From Salvelinus alpinus (taxonomy: Eukaryota; Chordata; Actinopteri; Salmoniformes; Salmonidae), in NCBI RefSeq assembly GCF_045679555.1, contig NC_092100.1, positions 33,791,106 to 33,855,105 of the forward strand: DNA of 64,000 nt, in the 5' to 3' direction. The notes under the pieces were generated by a model. The model was given only the letters and a program-made list of their open reading frames with translations. It was not told where the DNA came from and made no database searches. How positions within the stretch are numbered: position 1 is the first letter of the stretch; each line of letters opens with the position of its first letter. Of this stretch, positions 22,537 to 33,253 are shown in pieces. Both the position numbers and the translations under genes were made by a program.

Positions 22537-22683
22537 TAGGTGTTCCTTTTGTCCAGGTGGTAAAGGTTAGTGTGGAGTGCAATAGAGATTGCATCATCTG
22601 CGGATCTGTTGGTGCGGTATGCAAATTGGAGTGGGTCTAGGGTTTCTGGGATAATGGTGTTGATGTGAGCCATTCCAAGCCTT

Positions 22684-23408
22684 TCAAAGCATTTCATGGC
22701 TACAGACGTGAGTCTGTAGGCAGGTTACCTTAGTGTTCTTGGGCTCAGGGACTATGATGGTCTGCTTGAAACATGTTGGTATTACAGACTCAGACAGGGA
22801 GAGGTTGAAAATGTCAGGTAAGACACTTGCCAGTCGGTCAGCGCATGCTCGGAGTACACATCCTGGTAATTCGTCTTGCCCAGCGGCCTTGTGAATGTTG
22901 ACCTGTTTAAAGGTCTTACTCACATCGGCTGTGGAGAGCGTGATCACACAGTTGTCCGGAACAGCTGATGCTTTCATGCATGCTTCAGTGTTACTTGCCT
23001 CGAAGCGGCATAGAAGTAATTTAGCTCGTCTGGTAGGCTCGTGTCACTGGGCAGCTCTTGGCTGTGCTTCTCTTTGTAGTCTGTAATAGTTTGCAAGCCC
23101 TGCCACATCCTACGAGCTTCGGAGCTGGTGTAGTACGATTCAATCTTAGTCCTGTATTGATGCTTTTCCTGATTGATGGTTTGTCGGAGGGCATAGCAGG
23201 ATTTCTTATAAGCTTCCGCGTTAGAGTCCCGCTCCTTGAAAGCGGCAGCTCTACCCTTTAGCTCAGTGCGACTGTTGCCTGTAATCCATGGCTTCTGGTT
23301 GGGGTATGTATGCACAGTCACTGCGGGGACGTCCTCAATGCACTTATTGGTAAAGCCAGTGACTGATGTGGTGTACTCCTCAATGCCATCGGAAGAATCC
23401 CGGAACAT
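22684..23408 (-). pseudogene. LINE B linker and RT N-terminus
   Basis: The minus-strand frame 22974-23408 gives the linker, with TYPNQKPWITGNSRTELKGR and RMWQGLQTITDYK. The frame 22684-22977 continues with VNIHKAAGQDELPGCVLRAC and PEPKNTKVT, the finger motifs of non-LTR reverse transcriptases (the usual aPGPDgi-like motif appears as AAGQDELPG). A frame change lies near 22975. The equivalent linker in copy A is at 2338-2757. Confidence 0.82.
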
Positions 23409-24163
23409 ATTCCAGTCTGTGCTAGCAAAACAGAACCGTCCTGTAGTTTAGCATCTGCTTCATCTGACCACTTTTTTATAGACCGAGTCACTGGTGCTTC
23501 CTGCTTTAATTTTTGCTTGTAAGCAGGAATCAGGAGGACAGGTTTGCCAAATGGAGAACGAGAGAGAGCTTTGTACGCGTCTCTGTGTGTGGAGTAAAGG
23601 TAGTCTAGAATTTTTCCCCCTCTGTTTGCACATTTAACATGCCGATAGAAATTAGGAAAGACTGACTTAAGTTTCCCTGCATAAAAGTCCCCGGCCACTA
23701 GGAGCGCCACCTCTGGATGAGCGTTTTCCTGTTTGCTTATGGCGGAATACAGCTCATTGGGTGTGGTTTTAGTGCCAGCTTCGGGCTGTGGTGGTATGTG
23801 GACAGCTTCGAAAAATACAGATGAAAACTCTCTAGTATGGTCTCCATACTCAGGCGAGCAAAACCCTGAGACTTCCTTAGATATTGTGCACCAGTTATTG
23901 TTTACAAATATGCATAGGCCCCTGCCCCTTGTCTTACCAGAGGCTGCTGTTCTGTCCTGCCGATAGAGTGTATAACCCACCAGCTGTATGTTCTTAACGT
24001 CGTCGTTCAGCCACGACTCAGTGAAACATAAGATATTAAGGTTGTTAACGTCTCGTTGGTAGGATGCTTTCAGTTCGTCCCATTTATTTTCCAGCGATTG
24101 GACGTTAGCTAGCAGAACGGAAGGCAAGTGCAGATTAGCCAGATCGCCGCCTGATCCACACAA
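23318..24163 (-). pseudogene. LINE B APE-type endonuclease, catalytic residues lost
   Basis: An open frame of 281 residues carries the apurinic-endonuclease-like domain that nicks target DNA. VLLANVQSLENKWDEL and ILCFTESWLNDDV hold the expected Asn and Glu. The GDFN motif reads GDFY, so the conserved Asn is replaced. The SDHN motif near residue 205 is deleted (the frame reads FGKPVLLIPAYK), whereas copy A still has SDHN. The frame remains open but the enzyme should be inactive. The first residues before MCGSGG are probably not the true start. Confidence 0.83.
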
Positions 24164-24470
24164 GGCATCCTGATCTCTTTCCGCGAAACCTAAGTTTCCT
24201 TTTCCAGCAAATCACAGGGATCTGTGCTTGGTTGGGTGTCCGTAGTATATCCCTCGCGTCCAACTCATTGAAGAAGAGGTGAGTAATCCTAGTTCTGATG
24301 TCCAGAAACTATTTTCAGTCATAAGAGACGGTAGCAGCAACATTATGTACAAAACAAGTTACGAACAACGCGAAAAAACTAACAAAATAGCATGGTTGGT
24401 TAAGAGCCGATAAGACGGCAGCCCTACCCTCCAGCTCCATCTTCCAGAAAGCATAAGCAACCATTTAGAT

Positions 24471-25204
24471 GTAGACAAAAGTATGTGGACACCCTTTCAA
24501 ATGAGTGGATTCGGTTATTTCAGCCACACCCATTGCTGACGGGTATAAAATCGAGCACACAGGCATGCAATCTCCATTGACAAACATTGGCAGTAGAATG
24601 GCCTTACTGAAGAGCTCAGTGACTTTCAAAGTGGCACCGTCGTAGGATTCCACCTTTCCAACAAATCAGTTCGTCAAATTTCTGCCCTGCTAGAGCTGCT
24701 CTGGTCAAGTGCTATTATTGTGAAGTGGAAACATCTAGGAGCAAAAGCGACTCAGCCACGAAGTGGTAGGCCACACAAGCTTACAGAACGGGACTGGCAA
24801 GTGCTGCAACGTGTAGCACGTAAAAATCATCTGTCCTCAGTTGCAACACTCACTACCGAGTTCCAAACAGCCTCTGGAAGCAACATCAGCACAAGAAATG
24901 TTCGTCGGGTGCTTCATGAAATGGGTTTCCATGGCCGAGCAGCTGCACACCATGCACCATGCTCTGCCATGCGCTATGCCATGAGCTATAAGATCACCAT
25001 GCTCTATGCCAAGCGTCAGCTGGAGCAGTGTAAAGCTCACCGCCATTGGACTCTGGAGCAGTGGAAACGCGTTCTCTCCAGTGATGAATCACGCTTCACC
25101 ATCTGGCAGTCCAATGGGTGAATCTGGGTTTGGCGGATGCCAGGAGAACGCTACCTGCCGGATTAATGGTCTGTGGCTGTTTTTCATGGTTCGGGCTAGG
25201 CCTC
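24471..25204 (+). mobile_element. Tc1-like element, 3' truncated
   Basis: The left end contains acaaaagtatgtggacaccc. The 5' UTR and the transposase follow, and the copy stops around 25204 in ttcatggttcgggctaggcc, where a TTAA-type MITE fragment takes over. A relative in opposite orientation is at 53279-54222. Confidence 0.82.
24598..25150 (+). pseudogene. Tc1-like transposase, N-terminal half
   Basis: Starts MALLKSSVTF, breaks in frame, then reads openly from 24720 to 25121. That frame has the second helix-turn-helix region (KLTERDWQVLQRVARKNHLS) and the start of the catalytic domain (HWTLEQWKRVLSSDESRFTI), with the first catalytic aspartate in SDESRF. About 24953-24995 carries a local expansion of catgc-type repeats that adds residues. 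A stop follows QSNG. The remaining two acidic residues are absent. Confidence 0.82.
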
Positions 25205-25413
25205 TTAGTCACCAGGCAAGCCGAAACTCCACCCATGCAAAACCTGCTAATTAGAAGTTCCTGTGTAGATTATATTTTCAACCAGCAACAATCAGAAAAT
25301 AACACTGATTTTAAAAAATCACACTTTTACAATGTTAGTTTTATCAGTTGTTGTACGGTAGGATACAAAACATATGAAAAAAACAGAATTTTGACTGCAC
25401 TGGGCCTTTAAGG
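25205..25413 (+). mobile_element. TTAA-flanked MITE, right half
   Basis: It ends gactgcactgggcctttaa, the inverted counterpart of the start of the 17466 copy, and includes caccaggcaagccgaaactc. The join with the Tc1 copy at about 25204 is abrupt. Confidence 0.58.
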
Positions 25414-25438
25414 TTTTTTATCAATGTTTCCGGGACAC

Positions 25439-25620
25439 CCGGGGCGGCAGGTAGCCAATGGTTAGAGCATTGGGCCAGTAACCGAAAGGTTGCTAGATCG
25501 AATCCCCAAACTGACAAGGTAAAAATTCTGCCCCTGAACAAGGCAGTTGAACCCACTGTTCCTAGGCCGTCATTGTAAATAAGAATTTGTTCTAAACTGA
25601 CTTGCCTAGTTAAATAAAAA
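25439..25620 (+). mobile_element. HpaI-type SINE
   Basis: A near-complete plus-strand copy: head ggggcggcaggtagccaatg, B-box-like ggttgctagatcgaatcccc, body ctgacaaggtaaaaattctg and tail actgacttgcctagttaaat then A-rich. It lacks a few bases in the body. Confidence 0.9.
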
Positions 25621-26613
25621 ACATCTGCTGGAATTATTCAATGTCACATCAAATGTTTTCTTTATAGCTGCACAATACTCCTCATCTCTAAGAACCACAT
25701 CTTTATATAAGAACCAGATTATGTAATTCTTTGTGAGAACGTGTAGAAAATTTAAACTTTCAATGTAGCTTTTTGAATAATCTCTTAGTCGTAGGGTTGT
25801 GCATTCCTCTGTCACAGTTCAAACAAAGTCTCTGGGATTAAAGTGCTTGCTAAGGTTCCGTGATGACAACGGCGTTGCCTGGGATTTCTAGCAGTTGTCA
25901 CATATCTTTGTGCCCTTTAAGGGATTGCCATGCGACCCAGCAGCAGGCCTGCATACCGTCGTCCACTGATCTGCTCCGTTCTGTTTCTGGGCTGAGCAAA
26001 CATTAGAGGCCTGCAGAGAGAGAGGAGTGACCTGGGAGGATTTCTGGGCGCTACCAGCCTGGAGAACGAGGCCTGTGTGTGTAGCTGTATTGGCTGTGAC
26101 TGGGGTGCATGCCGGGTCAGTGTATTATTCGGACTGGCATGGGAGTAAAAACACATGCTGTATAACGCTAGTACACACCACGCATTCACCTCAGACTTTG
26201 AGCAGGCCACTCTGAGCTCTACTCTCCTTACATACTCTCAATACAATAGCCTGTCTTCATGATCATGATTTCAATCATTTCACCAGTTACCCAAGAAAAT
26301 CTCTTGACATTGTCCCTTTAAAAAGATAGGTAATGTGTAATTCATATGATGTATTAGAGTACATGATGTTATCCTCTGGTGTGCAGCTGGCCAGTGATAG
26401 TCAATAGAGTTGCCATTGAGCCATGTGCTCATGTGAACAGTATTTCAGAAACATCAATGAGAGAGAGGGGCGAGCGATTGATCCTCACCCGGCTGTGTGT
26501 AACAAAATTAATAGCATAATTTGGCAGTGGGGGAACAGAGATGCATGTAGCTGACTGTTTGTTGTGTTGTACCCTATCTCTGGGCTCCACACAAGGGATG
26601 AGGGGCACAGAGA
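25621..26613. other. Unique sequence
   Basis: About 1 kb without a recognised gene or repeat. Short ORFs show no domains. Confidence 0.4.
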
Positions 26614-26670
26614 TACAGGTAACTGCCAAAATAATGGAAACACATGAGTAAATGAGGGATACAAAGAATA

Positions 26671-27503
26671 CTGAACAAAAATGCAGTGTATAAATGCAAC
26701 ATGCAACAATTTCAATGATTTTACTGAGTAACGGTTAATTTCAGGAAATCTGTCAATTAAAATAAGTTAATTAGGTCCTAATCTATGGATTTCACATTAC
26801 TGGGAAGGGGTGCAGCCATGGGTGGGCCTGGGAGGGCTTAGCCCCACCCACTTGAGGAGCCAGGCCAACCCACTGAGGAGCCAGGCCCAGCCAATCAGAA
26901 TGAGTTTTTCCCCACAAAAGGGCTTTATTACAGACAGATATACTCCTCAGTTTCATCAGCTGTCTGAGTGGCTGGTCTCAGACGATCCCTCAGGTGAAGA
27001 AGCCGGAAGTGGAGGTCCTGGGCTGGCGTGGTTACACGTGGTCTGAGGTTGTGAGGCCGGTTGGATGTACTGCCAAATTCTCTAAAACAACATTGGAGGT
27101 GGCTTATGTTAGAGAAATGAACATTAAATTATCTGGCAACAGCTCTGGTGGACATTCCTGTAGTCAGCATGCCAATTGCACGCTCCCTCAAAACTTGAGA
27201 CTGTGGCAAAGTGTTGTGTAAAAAAACTGCACATTTTAGAGTGGCCTTTTATTGTCCCCAGCACAAGATGCACCTGTGAAATAACCATGCTGTTTAATCA
27301 ACTTCTTGATATGCCACACATGTCAGATGGATGGATTAACTTGGCAAAAGATAAATGCTCACTAACAGTGATGTAAACAAATATCTGCACAAAATCTGAG
27401 AGAAATACGCTTTTGGTGTGTATGGAACATTTCTGGATCTTTTATTTTAACTCATGAAACATGGGAACAACACTTTAAATGTTGTGTTTATATTTATGTC
27501 CGG
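26671..27503 (-). mobile_element. Tc1-like element Y, internally deleted
   Basis: Starts ctgaacaaaaatgcagtg after TA at 26669-26670 and ends in gtttatatttatgtccgg. It carries the 5' coding text in reverse complement (ttctctaaaacaacattgga, tcaaaacttgagactgtgg), plus a ccacccacttgaggagccag segment replacing much of the transposase. Other copies of this family are at 30430-31723 and 39195-40058. Confidence 0.78.
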
Positions 27504-27513
27504 GTTATTATTT

Positions 27514-27900
27514 TGGCTACCATGGCTATGCCTCCATAGGATGACAATGCACCCATCCACAGGGCACGAGTGATCACTGAATAGTTTGATGAGCATGTAA
27601 ACGATGTTAACCATATGCCATGGCCGTCTCAGACACCAGATCTCAACCCAATTGAACACTTACGGGAGATTCTGGAGCGGCGCCTGAGACAACGTTTTCC
27701 ACCACCATCAACAAAACACCAAATGTAAAACACATGTCAAACATCCTTCCTCCCAATGAAGTTTCTATGTGAGGATTGCCAGAACAATCTGAGATACCAA
27801 AAATATTTTCCGCTGGTGTTCACCCTTGTAGAATCTATGCCAAGCTGCATTGAAACTGTTCTGGATCGTGGTGGCCCAACGCCCTATTAAGACACTTTAT
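27514..27900 (+). pseudogene. Tc1-like transposase C-terminal fragment
   Basis: The plus strand reads the end of a Tc1 transposase: PWPSQTPDLNPIEHL holds the third catalytic residue (Glu in NPIEHL), followed by a broken tail with LVESMP and the terminal RGGPTPY-stop. The rest of the gene is absent. The minus-strand ORF at 27447-27659 is a shadow. Confidence 0.78.
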
Positions 27901-27932
27901 ATTGGAGTTTCCTTTATATTGTCAGTTATCTG

Positions 27933-28327
27933 TCCTGTAGCGTCTAGCTGCTGAAGGAGACCGAGATACTGACAGGGTTAGAGAAATGTGTGGTATCTAG
28001 GGAAAATGACAAATTCAAACAGACAAAACAAATAGCCTCGTTTTTCAATGACAAACAGTAGCCTACAACGGTGCAGTCAGTTCAAGGAAAACCAGACTAT
28101 TTCATTGATAAGGTAAGCAGGCCTATAGTGAGTACTCTTGTGACACATCATTAAATCACCAGTTAAAGATGGCTGTGGCTCTTACCACAGTGAAGAGGAT
28201 AGAACCCACTGTACAGTCCCTGTCCTTTCGTAATAGATGCTCACCCAGCTTTCACATCTTTTAGTGGGGGAAATTATAGGCACATATACTTCACTGTATT
28301 GGTTTAAATCAAGTTTGTGCAGTTCAT
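27933..28327. other. Unique sequence
   Basis: Nothing recognised. Confidence 0.35.
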
Positions 28328-28525
28328 TTTTTATTGAACCTTTATTTAACTATGCAAGTCAGTTAAGAACAAATTCTTATTTACAACGATGGCCTAGGAG
28401 CAGTGGGTTAAATGCCTTGTTCAGGGGCAGAATGACAGATTTCTACATTGTCAGCTCAGAGATTCAATCTAGCAACCTTTCAGTTACTGGCCCAACACTC
28501 AAACCACTAGGCTACCTGCCGCCCC
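28328..28525 (-). mobile_element. HpaI-type SINE
   Basis: Minus-strand copy with tail (cctttatttaactatgcaag) at the left and tRNA-like head (ccactaggctacctgccgcc) at the right. A short deletion near 28400 removes a few body bases. Confidence 0.88.
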
Positions 28526-30304
28526 TAGGTGGAATAGCTTATTTAGTGTAAGGTGTGATTCTCATATCAAAGCTCATACCTGTTACTGTTACTATGTGAA
28601 AGTAGCATATCAGTTGTGTTATTGAGATTGAGAGAGAGACACTGTGTCAGGTGTAGCTTTGAGGAAAGCTATACCTGGCTTCATTGTTACCATTATATCT
28701 AACTCTGGCTCTGCAGTACAGGGAGATGCTCTATTTTGGATGTCTAAATAGGTTTTTCCATATTCCCCAGTTGAGCTCACATAAGCTTAATACGAGTGTC
28801 AACGTTACCTTACGATTTTTGTGGTTCAGATCATGACAACACAGCATGGAAGTTAACAGCTCATCAGAACCCGGTAATGCACAACATATTCTCAACCCAA
28901 CCGTTGCTCCCCCAAGTTTGCCACAGCTAATGCTGAGTAATTCTGCCTGGTGCCTTGTGCCCACGCCACTGTTGGTGTGCGTCATATGCTTAATATTTTA
29001 TGAAGAGAGGCAGGAAGAGCCAATGACGAAGCTTCTCTTATAAAAATAAACTCTGAAGTTTGAAAGTTTCTTGCTGCCTACAGTACCTAATGTTTGAACA
29101 GGAATGACGTCTGATACAGGATCATTTATAGAACATAGATTCTGTCAGCTTGGTTTGCTTCTCATAATCTACTGCTCTTATTTAAGGGGAATTCTCCTAA
29201 AATGAGTTCATTTGGAACAGTTTTGTTATTGCACAGGTCCATCTCCATGTCCATGCTTTGCTCTGCAAATATTACCTTGAAATCACAATGAGGGTCACCT
29301 TGACTGTAGCTACAATGTCACTGCCACTTCAAGGCTTCCCTTTCCCTATTGAAACATATTATGACAAAGGTATTTTGTTATTTTGTTCAATCTCTTTCTG
29401 TAAATACCAGCATCTTGATAAAGAAAACACAAGGTGGGTGCAATGTCCCACTTGAAATGGATGAGACATGAACTTATGTATGAAATGTGATGCGTTGCCG
29501 TTCATTTATCGCTACAGTTAATCCTTGTTAGTCGAGAGCAGTGTCCGTGAAAATTGTAATTATGTCCCAAATTGATTGCCTTACTGTTTGCGCTGGGAGA
29601 TGTCACTCTGCATATCAGAGCTTACTGCATGGAGGCGAGAGTAATGAAGCTCTGCTCTCTGCTCTCCTGGGGACTGACTGACTGAGGTACAGGCAGGTAG
29701 GCAGCCAGGCAGATATAGACAGGAAGACTGACAGATGAACGGACTGATGGACAGACCCAGTGTCTCTCTCTGCAGCACCCTTATGGGGATGCTCTGCTCT
29801 AATCACATAGAGTATACCCAAGTGGGATGAGTGCTGTGTATTGCTGCTGTACCAGGTGACATTCAGGGGGCTGATCTGATGTGTTACTTTATTGGATATA
29901 CAGCCTGTCATTAGACCTGCAGCAATCAGACAGACGTTTGCAGCAAATAAACAGGCTGGTGATGTGCACACAGCCCAGCGCTCCCTGACATACCTACCTG
30001 CTCTTTAACTCTAGCCCTCAAATTACCACTGCTCAAATGGTCCTCCTTTCTGAGGCTAGAGAAAAACTGAATAATTGAGGAGTGCATGAGAGGGCTGGCA
30101 CTGAATGCAGAATGAAAATGTTTAATCTAGATGAGGGAACAGCTGTACTCATCTAATGTTTTTGGCTCCTAATCTGGAAAGAGATGAGGTGAAATCGGGT
30201 GAAGTACACCATCAGAATAGAGAAGCACTCCCCTGCCCAATTAACACAGCCATGATGTCAGACTGAAGAAAAACATAATAGTTATACTTTCTCCTTGGTA
30301 TGGG
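28526..30304. other. Unique non-coding stretch
   Basis: Nearly 1.8 kb without recognised repeats. The segment 29690-29760 is a degenerate GACA/GACTGA-type simple repeat. The small ORF at 28846-29043 has a hydrophobic C-terminal part but no domain and no splice context that I trust. Confidence 0.4.
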
Positions 30305-30425
30305 CAGTGCCTTCAGAAATTATTCACACCCCTCGACTTATTCCACATTTTGTTATGTTTCAGCCTGAATTTAAAAAGATCAAAATTTAGATTTTGTGTC
30401 ACTGGCCTATGGGGTATTGTGTGCG
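30305..30425 (+). mobile_element. Tc1-like terminal fragment
   Basis: The terminus cagtgccttcagaaattatt and its inner sequence to ggggtattgtgtgcgg belong to a family related to the 5292 and 16779 copies. Only this left end is present; it abuts Tc1 element Y. Confidence 0.7.
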
Positions 30426-30429
30426 GATG

Positions 30430-31723
30430 GGTGAGGTAGGAAAGTATGTTAGAAAGCATTTCTTCTTTGCCAAGATAATCCATCCACCTGACAGGTGTGG
30501 CATATCAAGACACTGATTAAACAGCATGATCATTACACAGGTGCACTTTGTGCTGGGGACAACAAAAGGCCACTCTAAAATGTGCAGTTTTGTCACACAA
30601 CACAATGCCACAGATGTCTCAAGTTTTGAGGGAGCGTGCAAATGACATACTGATTGCAGGAATGTCCACCAGAGCTGTTGCCAAAGAATTTAATGTTAAT
30701 TTCTCTAGCATAAGCCGCCTTTAACGTTGTTTTAGAAAATGTGTCAGTACGTACAACCGGCCTTACAATTGCAGATCATGTGTAATCACCCGGACAGCTC
30801 ATGATACTGTTGGTTTGCACAACTAAATATTTCTGCACAAACTGTCAGAAACCGTCTCAGGGAAGCTCATCTGCATGCTCGTTGTCCTCAACAGGGTCAT
30901 GACCTGAATACAGTTTAGCGATGTAAACCAACTTCTGTGAAAGAAAATGCTTACCTTTGATGGCCACTGGCACGCTGGAGAAGTTTGCTATTCATGGATG
31001 AATCCCGGTTTCAAATGTACCAGGCAGATGGCAGACAGTGTGGTGTGGGCGAGCAGTTTGCTGATGTCAACGTTGTGAACAAAGTGCCCCATGGTGTCGG
31101 AGGGATCATGGTATGGGCAGGCATAAGCTACGGACAACAAACACAGTTGCATTTTATCAATGTCAATTTGAATGCACAGAGATACCGTGATGAGATCCTG
31201 AGGCCCATTGTCGTGCCGTTCATCTGCCGCCATCACCTCATGTTTCAGCATGATAATGCACAGCCCCATGTTGCAAGGATTTGTACACAATTCCTAGAAG
31301 TTTAAAATGTCCCAGTTCTTCCATGGCCTGCATACTCACTAGACATGTCACCCATTGAGCATGTTTGTGATGCTCTGGATTGACATGTACAACAGCGTGT
31401 TCCAGTTCCCGCCAATATACCAGTAACTTCGCACAGCCATTGAAGAGGAGTGGGACAACAGTCCACAGGCCACAATCAACAGCCTGATCAACTTTATGCG
31501 AAGGAGATGTGTCGCAATGCATGAGGCAAATGGTGGTCACACCACATACTGACGTTTTTTCTGATCCACACCCCTACCTTCTTTTAAGGTATCTGTGACC
31601 AACAGATACATATCTGTATTCCCGGTCATGTGAAATCGATAGATTAGGGCCTAATGAATTTATTTCAGTTGACTGATTTCCTTATATGAAATTGTTGCAT
31701 GTTGCGTTTATATTTTTGTTCAG
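30430..31723 (+). mobile_element. Tc1-like element Y, near full length
   Basis: The right end tgcgtttatatttttgttcag at 31703-31723 is followed by TA. The left end is truncated where it meets the fragment at 30305-30425. The transposase gene is present in full order but broken. Confidence 0.82.
30605..31551 (+). pseudogene. Tc1-like transposase, multiply broken
   Basis: Starts MPQMSQVLRERANDIL with the N-terminal helix-turn-helix (AVAKEFNVNFSSISRL). Several stops and frameshifts follow. The frame 30985-31305 preserves two catalytic aspartates: LFMDESRFQMYQADG and MFQHDNAQPHVARICTQ. The third residue (usually Glu in SPIEHV) lies in a shifted frame near 31350. The tail ends GGHTTY-stop. An open core but no full product. 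Confidence 0.83.
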
Positions 31724-31725
31724 TA

Positions 31726-33251
31726 TAATTGGTTCCAGCAATGAGGTGCTTTAAAACTGAAAGAGGATTTACCTAGTTGGATGAAGACTTCACTCAGCTC
31801 CTTCAGAGTTATGGGCAACCCATGGAAGCAGCATCTGAATGTGTTTGCTGTGGAATCTTACAGTAGATGATGCTATTTTGAATTATATGTGGTTATAAAT
31901 TGTTTATACTCAGTTTTTCTAGATGAGTTCACACAGTTGGCTACATTAACAAAATATTTACCAGTACCTATACATAGGCCACCCTTCTGTGACTGACTGT
32001 GAAGAAACAGTCCGGTTCTGTTCTGCACATCACTCTTGTGATCAGTAATTCTGTATAGCGAGCTGTAGGAGTTGAATTTACCAATGTACCAATGTCACAA
32101 TGTTGTTCCTGTGTGTTTGACCTGGTTATCATTGGCGCAGTACATTTCAGCTGGTGTCCAATGAGGAGATAACAGAATAGGGAGAGCTGCTCTGTACCGT
32201 GTGCCATAGATAAAGAAACGTGACATTGCCCTTGGCAGCACACTGGGAAAGCAGTGTTGTAAAACTTCATTAAATCTGTCCCACCTCTTCCTCCATGAGA
32301 TGTGAGCATTAACCCCTTGAGGCCACTTTTACACATCACAGCTTGTCTGTTTGAAATATCCCATAGAGTAGGGAGGGGCCTTTTCCCCCTGCTTGTAGTG
32401 AAACTGAGTGTTTGTTGTAATGGCCAAGTGGATGGTTCTTTTTTGTTCTCTCAGAGTGTGCTGACAACCAGAGTGTTCCTTAGTGGGACAAGAGTGCTGC
32501 GTGAATGGAGAGGAGAACATAACCGCTGTGTTGCCTAGGTAACGGGGAACAGGACACCGCAGCAAAAGTAGGTAGGTGGAGGGGTGGCTGGACAGGTACT
32601 GGTGTAACAGAAGTAATTACCTGTAGTAGCTCAGCGGTAAGGTGTTAGAGGTTGTGCATACTCTCCTGGTTAATGGGAAATTAAGGGCTGATCAAATGAC
32701 AGTCCGGGAAGTGTAAGGAAAGTGTACTGTACAGTTGCATTGTAGTCTGACTAGGCCTTGGGTGGTTTGAACCCTGCCTGGATTACTTGAGGGGAGGGCT
32801 GAGTATTCCACACATGGCATATCTTACTAACAGTTTCCGCCTCTGTTGTGTTGATCTTGTCCCAGAAAAATGCGTGACTTTCTCCAAATTAAGAAATTCC
32901 TACAGTACAAAGTGTTCTTGAGATAACTGGAGAAAACATGATGGATTTATGTGATGTTTGCACGCCTGCGAGTCAGTGATGGGGGGAACAAATCTATACA
33001 GTTACCTATCTGGATATTATTTTTGACGATATATCGTATCGTTTTGACAACATCACACAATTGTTTTTGCGCTAGTTGGCTGTATCTGCAGCAAAACTCT
33101 ACTTGTTTTCAGTACTTTTATTTCCATGTCTGATCAAAACTCTTTTTTTTCATGGCTCTCTCTTGTCTGTCTGCAGCAGACATACAGTATAGTGACCAAT
33201 ATGTTTGGAACATCGAATTGCAAATAAATCACAGTATCGAATCGCAATACA
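31726..33251. other. Unique sequence
   Basis: 1.5 kb without a recognised gene or repeat. Short ORFs on both strands have no domains. Confidence 0.4.
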
Positions 33252-33253
33252 TA

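Larger units (their letters stand above)
20843..24445 (-). mobile_element. LINE copy B, near full length, carrying a Tc1 insertion
   Basis: A minus-strand non-LTR retrotransposon of the jockey-like superfamily (L2, Rex1 or a relative; clade not settled). Order from 5' on the minus strand: endonuclease (24163-23318), linker (23408-22974), RT fingers (22977-22684), then palm, thumb and C-terminus (21805-20857). A Tc1 element at 21809-22536 splits it in the RT just before LFIDHSS. Several frameshifts separate the pieces. It is the most complete LINE in the window. Confidence 0.85.
26616..27932 (+). mobile_element. Tc1-like element X, interrupted by another Tc1
   Basis: Its left end caggtaactgccaaaataat follows TA (26614-26615), and its right end cctttatattgtcagttatc is the inverted counterpart. 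A second Tc1 family member (26671-27503) is inserted just inside the left end. Without it the copy would be roughly 480 bp with only the end of a transposase, so it was already a deletion derivative. Confidence 0.78.

Noticed and set aside
24953..24995. Possible separate repeat in the Tc1 copy at 24471
   Set aside because: The catgc-type words look like a short local expansion within the transposase gene, not an independent element.
29581..29971. Overlapping minus-strand ORFs of 65 and 118 residues
   Set aside because: No domain, no codon-level signal, and a GACA-type simple repeat beneath them.
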